A stretch of 64,000 nt of DNA, taken from Euglena gracilis (Eukaryota > Euglenida > Euglenophyceae > Euglenales). Position 1 is the stretch's first letter; the number at the start of each line of letters is the position of its first letter. Both the position numbers and the translations under genes were made by a program. The DNA lies in contig CP154956.1 in the NCBI GenBank assembly GCA_039621445.1, positions 63,876,257-63,940,256 of the forward strand. Direction: 5' to 3'. Shown in pieces: positions 57,820 to 64,000 of this stretch. The notes under the pieces are model-generated. The model did no database searches. It was not told the origin of the DNA and saw only the letters and a list, made by a program, of their open reading frames with translations.

Positions 57820-60358
57820 AATTGTTTTGAGCAGTTGCGTGCTGCCGGATGCAATTACTTTGGATGATCTGCAGCCTGTTGAAATTGATGATGCTGCACG
57901 TGCAGAACAAGGCACAATTTCCCCCCGTGATTTCATGGCGTTTTACCTGATGCAGCGTGAGCAGATGTTCGCTTTCTTGCTGACATAATTTCAAGCAATC
58001 TCTTTCACTCCCCCAAAATAAAATTAATTAGTCATTCCCCGAAATTGCAGGTTTTCATGCATTGGTTCCTAAATTTGATTATTTAACTTCCAAATCATCT
58101 GTGCTTCATCAAGCATCAACATAAGCGTTCATTATTAGAACACATCTGTCGTTGATGTGCGGAAAAGTTATTTACAAATGGCGGAAGCACTTTACGAAGA
58201 ATGGATTGTTGTGCAATGGGCCAAAGTTGAAGCACACAAACTGCAGTGGTTACGTTTCCACCAACCAGAAATTCGGGCGGAGTGTTATCGGCCAGATCCT
58301 TGCATACGCAAATCCCCCCTGGCTGTTTAAAATGGTACTTTACCATTGTTATTATCATTGTCATTATTATTGTTATTATTTTCATTATTATCGTAATTGT
58401 CGGTGCTTGGTGTCATTATTAATGAATTGAATATTATTGCTGTCGTTGTTGTTGTTGTCATTCTAATGTTTCGAAATTCTGAGCGCAATTTTATCGATAT
58501 CAAAAATTGACCCCAAAAGTGGCTCAACAAAGCTCCTAAACTGAAACAGTCTTTCTTTAATTCGACATTCTTTTTGACAATTTTTGTCACCAATTTCATG
58601 TGTTATTGTGATTCTTGCAACCCTTCTAATATGAGGATGACAGGATCTGACGTTAAGAAGTGAGCACCCAGGTGAGCATTGGGACTCAAACAGGCAGAGG
58701 AGTTGGCCGCCGCATTGTTCTGCCCAGCTCCCATGTGGGGGGGCCACGCTTCATGCAACAAGCAGGACGTTGCGCAAACAGTTATTATTGGGGATGGAGG
58801 GAAAACGGTGTGTTCCGAAAAAAATGATTGTTGCAATCTCTTTTGGGGTGAGCTGTGCAAGAAATCACGCGGGGGGAAATTCATATGGTACAGATACAGA
58901 TGCTGAGCATTATACTGCATATATATATATATATATATATATACATACATGCGCAGGCATATGTACGCAACGTTTTGGATACAATTGTACCAAGACGGAA
59001 TGGCCATTGTGCGCAAATTGGGAAAAGCTGATCTTTTTATTACATTCACCGCAGCCAAGATGAGAATTAACCCCCCCCCAGAATACTACAGCACTGCTTT
59101 GCATTCTCTTTACCGGTTTCCATTCCCTTCACAAATGATTAATGTTCTCTTTACAGGCACATTTACACAGTCCCCCTTGCCCAATGTGAAAACGATCTGT
59201 AATTTGTTTGCACAATTCTGCGGTCACAAGACCATCGGCCCATGATATCCTCATTTTGAATGAATAACAACAACAGTTGCTCAATTCTGCAATTTCATTG
59301 CTCAAAGCAACACAGAAATACATTTACTTTTGAATTCACAGATTCTACATCTAATGCATCTAAAATTCTCACATTGAAAATGAATCCCAAATGGCCAGAG
59401 ATTCAGTCATCATTGCTGCCGAATCAGCAGGCCTCCCACCGCTATGACATCATTTCAAGGGTTTTCAATTTGAAATTGCAAGAGATGATGAAAGATATCA
59501 AAAATGGATTACTGGGCCCATGTGCAGGTCGTTTGTTTGTCATTGAATGGCACTCATGCTGTTTTTTTTGTTCTGGAAAAAATAAACATATTTTCTTCAT
59601 GTTCATTTGAGAATAAACAAAAAATGCACCCTTCTTTTTCTTCTTCTTCTTCTCTTTCGTGGAATTTATCACAATTTAGTTCTCCTCCAAACTGGAATTT
59701 TGACCAGGGAGGGAATATCCCCCAGCCACCCATCCATTTGATAAAGTTTCACTTCTGGAACAAAAACAGCATGCTGTCAAAAGCGTGGCCTGCCACATGC
59801 TCACATCTTGGTTTTTTTTGAGCGTGCACACAAATTGCTCAAACCCGAGGACTACGATCAGGTGGTTTCTGCAGAAATACCTGATGCTGCTGAAGAGCCC
59901 GAGCTGGAGCAATTGGTGATGGAATTTATGATCCATGTGCCTTGCAAAGGCTACAATGAATCTGCACCTTGCATGCGGAATGGGTATTGCACCCGAAAAT
60001 TTCAATCAGGCTTCTTTTTCCCCCTGCTGTCACAGATGGTTTGCAGACAGGATTGTTTACCCCCTCCCTCCCAGTCACACCCCCTCCCCCCAGTCACCAA
60101 AACTTTAACAACTCTCTGTTACACATGATGCCACGATGGTGATAAGTTCACGTCACGTCATGATTCATCTCCACATTTCATTGATTAGCACATCCAAACA
60201 TCACTGTTATGTTTTTTGCAAACACCCCTCAAAAGTAAATGGCAGCTCTGGGCGTTTGATGGTTTCAAAAACGATCTGTCAAAACAGAGAATCCTGTTTC
60301 CCTCGCGAACCACGAGCTGAGACAGCCGATGATGAGGATGGGTACCCATTGTATCGCC
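57820..60358 (+). CDS. RepHel copy C: HUH Rep nuclease exons
   Basis: Exons about 57820-57958, 58154-58289, 58655-58759, 58983-59052, 59382-59550, 59778-60003 and 60302-60358. Same motifs as copy B, including KRGLPHAHILVFF. Intron sequences differ from B by many small changes and a longer TA run (58918-58944), while the exons are nearly unchanged, which suggests the protein has been under selection. Confidence 0.85.
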
Positions 60359-60427
60359 ACACAGGACAAAAACACAAAATGATGCGCCTGGAATTGTTGC
60401 AGCCCTCCTGGGTTTTTTCTGTCTCAC

Positions 60428-60875
60428 AGTTGGAAATTTTGGCAGCCTCCCCTAGTTTTTTTCAGATTTACGTTTCGAAATTTTGGCAGACCAACCCCCC
60501 TGGAATTTTTTCGGTGTTACGGTTTGGCAATTCTGGCAGCCCCCCCCAGTTTTTTTCAGACTCACGGTTGGGAAATTTTGGCAGCCCCCCACTGGGTTTT
60601 TTGGGGTGTTACGGAGGGAAATTTTGGCTGCCCCCCCCTTGAATTTTTTTGTTGCTATGGTGGGAAATTTTTTTCAGCCCCCCCATGGGTTTTTCCCGTC
60701 TTACAGTTTGGTAATTTTGGCAGCCCCCCCTGGGTTTTTTCGTTGCCATAGTTGCAAATTTTGGCAGCCCCCTTGGATTTTTTCAGAATTACAGTTGGAA
60801 AGTTTGGCTTCCCCCCCCCCGTTTTTTTTGTGTTACGGTTGGAAATTTTTTTCAGCCCCCCCCCCCCGGGTTGTT
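60428..60875 (+). repeat. Intronic minisatellite, copy C
   Basis: Same array as 27838-28185 but with about two more units. Confidence 0.8.
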
Positions 60876-61248
60876 TCCGTCTTACGTCTCATTTTGCCCT
60901 GCCATTGACGTTGTTCTGCAAAACACAGATATCGCAATGGTGTCATGGTTGATGATTGCTGGGTGGTGCCATATTCTCAGAGATGATCAAATACATTATG
61001 CTGATTTTCATTGTGCCCCCCCCCCAATTTACAACTTTCATTCAAAAAATGTATACTTGGATTCTCTCCGGTGCTAATTTGCAAAATTTTCTTTTGGCTA
61101 TCGTGTTCTTTTTGGCAGGCAAAAGCTGGTAAAAAGTTTTTCCTTCGTTGGAGGAGGAAACAGTGTCCAAAGACGGTGTTTCAATTATCAATTGAATATT
61201 ATCACACATGCCAAAATGCAATTGGACAATACGTCCATTTCTGTTCCT

Positions 61249-63196
61249 TCCTTAACGTGTTTGAGATCGTCCCTGTACAAAACCGTGCATTGTTATTCAA
61301 ATTTCGGTCCCACATCAATGTGGAGGTTTGCAGTTCGTTGTACGCTGTGAAATACCTCCACAAATACATTTACAAAGGCGGGGACCGTGCAGAGGTGGAG
61401 CTGGCTGAGTATGAACCTGGGGAGTTTCAACCTGCTGATGGTCAAGCCGTGGAAGCGGAACCCCAACCTGACCCAGAAATTGTGGACGAGATTCGTCACA
61501 CAGGCTCTAAATTGTTTGAGAACTTAAATCACATTTTCAAACAATTCACCTCTCCAAACCACAAACAGGTTTACATTGAGCCTGGGCGAGGCAAAGAATC
61601 TCTTAAAACAAACCTCTCTCCACTCCCCCCCAGGGGAAAAGCGAGTTAGAACCTTTTTCCAGCCAGCCTGTGGACCCCACTTCAGGGACGGGGGGTTTGA
61701 GCAGTAACTCAAAATTTCACAGCCGGGCTGGACCGAACAGTTAGAAATGGCCAAAAAAATGCCCTCTTTGGCTTTTCGCCTTGAAATAAACGTTTGCAGA
61801 AAAAAAATGCATTCCAGCTGCATTTGTCTGTTAACAGATACCATCTGGGTCCATTATCCTGAATTCCAGAAAAAAATCTTCATCATGAATTTGGACACCT
61901 GAAGTGAATACCAAGTGGGCAGGTACATTTCCACTAGTGAAGCTGTGTGGCGCGCTCTGAAATTTCACTTGCATGACAATCGGGGTATTGTTCATACAAC
62001 GACTTCAGCCTGTTTTGGGGGGGGGGGAGGGAGTCCCCTTCATTGACAAAAAAAGGCCATTTTTGGTGCCGCAACTGGGACGATCCCCTAGGGAGGGGGG
62101 TTCCAGCTCTGAGGCTGGAAATTCTGTGTTGGCTGCAAAAGCTTGCTGGCTGACCCCCTGAAACTGCGCATTATGCAAGAAAAAAAATTATTAATTCTCC
62201 CAAATTTGCGCTGGCCAGCTCCGACTCAATTTGCCCATTTGTGGCCTATTTTTGGTGGGTTTTTGCATCATCAATACCCCGGGGACAATCATCCAACGGT
62301 GGCTCGCCTACCCGTACATCTGCCCAATCAACAAACAATTACGTTTGATGCTATGGAAGGTCTGGCTGAAGTGGAGCAAAGGGCTGGGCAGACAATGCTT
62401 ACGGAGTGGTTGGAGTACAACCAAACAGGGGTGTCTTCCTTTCAGATTCAAAACCTGCCTGTGGACCTAAACTAAACCCCCCCAAAAAACATTCCCAGGG
62501 GTACAGGTATGACAATTGGGCCAGGGTAAACATTTGTGGGACATTACTTGCTGTTTCTAATTATATTTCAGTTTAACGTTTTGATGAACCAGCTGTTGAG
62601 GCCAGTTTTTTTTCAAACATTATATTTATGTTTGTTAATATATATATATATATATATCATATTGTTAATTTTACATTATATGTTTATTTATGTTTATCTA
62701 CCAAAATTCTCTTCGAAGTAAAACATTGCCAAAAGATGGGGCACGAGCAGTAGGGGATGGGGCAACACACCAGGAATGCACCGCAGCCTCTTGATCAAAG
62801 TTCCAATAAATCAACATTCTCATCCACTGGATGCTGTCCACGGAGAACCTGTCAGAAAAAGAGGAATTTATAATAATATTTTGCAGCATAGCAATGCAAA
62901 ACAGCCCCCCTCCCACAAATACCCCTGAAACTGTCTTTTTCGCGATGGCCATGACCTCACCTATGTTGACTTTCCACTGCATTTTGTGTGGGACACGTCA
63001 GGCAAGCAAGGCAACTACAGGTGGAGACCACGCCAAAGAGGAGCTGGCAGCATTGGGCGCATTTACTTTGTTTCCCCTCGTGCGGGCGAAAAATACTACT
63101 TGCGGCTGCTCCTCCATCATGTCAAAGGTGCTACCTGCTGGGACCAGCTGCGTGAGGTGAATGGCCAGTTGGCAGCTACATTTCAAGAGGCGTGTC
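61249..63196 (+). CDS. RepHel copy C: two-tyrosine region and following Rep exons
   Basis: Exons 61249-61497, 61907-61977, 62287-62422 and 62933-63196. Same protein as copies A and B (YLHKYIYKGGDRA; RIYFVSPRAGEKYYLRLLLH). The first two introns are longer here: about 175 bp of extra sequence near 61705-61885 and about 140 bp near 62025-62165. Confidence 0.85.
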
Positions 63197-63283
63197 ACCC
63201 AGAGTTTTTTGCCCACTATACCGGCACCCCTGCACTTGCAGGGGTGAGAAATCGGGAGGTTTTTCATTCATGAAACTTACGTC

Positions 63284-63291
63284 CCCTGGCT
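63284..63291. other. Empty MITE target site in copy C
   Basis: A single CCCTGGCT joins exactly the two flanks that bracket the MITE in A and B, showing a clean insertion. Confidence 0.85.
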
Positions 63292-63341
63292 GTCAATGCA
63301 AGAACTGATGTGATCATTTGTATAAAAAAAACTCTGAAGCT

Positions 63342-63875
63342 AACTTCGAGGCCTTTTGCAGGATGATGAGGAATGGATCCAATCTGGCTTCTTTTTCGGC
63401 ATCCCACAAAAGCAAAAAAACCATGGTCCAAAACTGCCCACACACATGGTCAGGCGACACTGCAAAGGTGGGGTGGATGGCTCAGCAAATGCTAAAATCA
63501 TGTTTTTTGTTGCATTCTGTATTTGACATTTCCCGGTTCTTCTCAGAAAAAATGCCGCCACTTCCATCATTCAATGCAAAGCATATCCTGCTCAACTACT
63601 TACACTTCATGAATGACATCGGGGGGGGGGGGCAGAAAAAAAAGCCTGCTTCCGTTGCCTTGCTGAAGCAAAGCAGCACTTCACAGCCCCACAATTGCGG
63701 AATTTGTTTGTTGTCATCTTGGACTTCAATGAGCCTAAAGACCCAAAAGCTCTCTGGGAAAAATTCCTTGATGACTTCATGGAAGACAAGAAATGGGCAG
63801 CTGCAAAACAGGGATTGGCATGCAGCCGAGAAGAGCTGGCCAATGCAGCTTTGTGGGATGTTGAAATGATTTTGC
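63342..63875 (+). CDS. RepHel copy C: Rep-helicase linker exons (gene continues past window)
   Basis: Exons 63342-63380 and 63654-63875 (LRGLLQDDEEWI; QLRNLFVVILDFNEPKDPKA). The intron before them lacks the MITE of A and B. The window ends in the next intron. Confidence 0.85.
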
Positions 63876-64000
63876 AACCAAAGATCTGATAAAAATACAC
63901 CGGCTTGGTGTTGTTTTATTACTCTGTCAAAACCAATGACGAATTTCAAATGCTGATAAAATACACCAGGGGATTTCTCAAAGGAGGGGAGAGGGTCCAG

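Larger units (their letters stand above)
44992..64000 (+). mobile_element. Helitron copy C (5' part, cut by window end)
   Basis: It starts directly after the CTTGTCTAAC 3' end of copy B. Its first 7.9 kb are five tandem copies of the element's own 5' segment (one truncated). RepHel exons then run from about 54.6 kb to 63875, equivalent to 22.0-31.2 kb of B. Its 5' half is clearly diverged from B, while 60.9-64 kb is almost identical to B and A. It lacks the MITE that A and B carry at 2168 and 30294. The helicase half lies beyond the window. Confidence 0.85.

Overview
The window is eukaryotic, intron-rich and dominated by mobile DNA. It holds three head-to-tail copies of one very large Helitron (rolling-circle transposon), all on the + strand. 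Copy A is its 3' part (1-15180). Copy B is complete (15181-44991, 29.8 kb). Copy C is its 5' part, cut by the window end (44992-64000). No cellular housekeeping gene, rRNA or tRNA was recognised. A and B are nearly identical from the window start to the 3' end, at an offset of about 28.1 kb before and 29.8 kb after a G-rich insertion in B.

Each copy encodes a RepHel transposase: an N-terminal Ser/Pro-rich and zinc-knuckle region, the Helitron-like N domain, the HUH Rep nuclease (LPHAHIL, then the two-tyrosine motif YLHKYIYKG), and a PIF1-family SF1 helicase (Walker A GGCGK, VLDEA, GDFRQ, MTINKSQG, YVACSRV). The gene is split into some 30 short exons. Most breaks are not GT-AG introns. They have short inverted ends (CAG...CTG or close variants), and removing the element plus 3 nt on the left and 5 nt on the right restores the RepHel frame and family motifs at about 26 junctions. 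As I recall it, this is the layout of the 'nonconventional introns' of euglenids. With the TTAGGG-type telomere-like repeats it suggests Euglenozoa, probably a euglenid; that is inference.

Several MITE-like elements in the same copies have perfect 8-bp target duplications and the same kind of CAG...CTG ends. One is present in A and B, with a clean empty site in C. These look like the mobile source of the introns and are the main discovery candidate here.

Other regions: 8.9-15.1 kb (repeated at 37.0-44.9 kb) is the Helitron 3' cargo, with a GRF-type zinc-finger exon, MITEs, C/G-rich low-complexity DNA and a 3'-terminal hairpin. The 5' part of B carries a 2.5-kb foldback element with a 10-bp target duplication, long palindromic inverted arms and a 1.45-kb degenerate CCCTAA core. 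The 5' part of C instead has five tandem copies (one truncated) of the first 1.7 kb of the element. B has a 1.7-kb insertion with about 0.95 kb of nearly pure G/T sequence where A has a small ORF. Long C and G homopolymers are everywhere, so single-base indels should be treated with caution.
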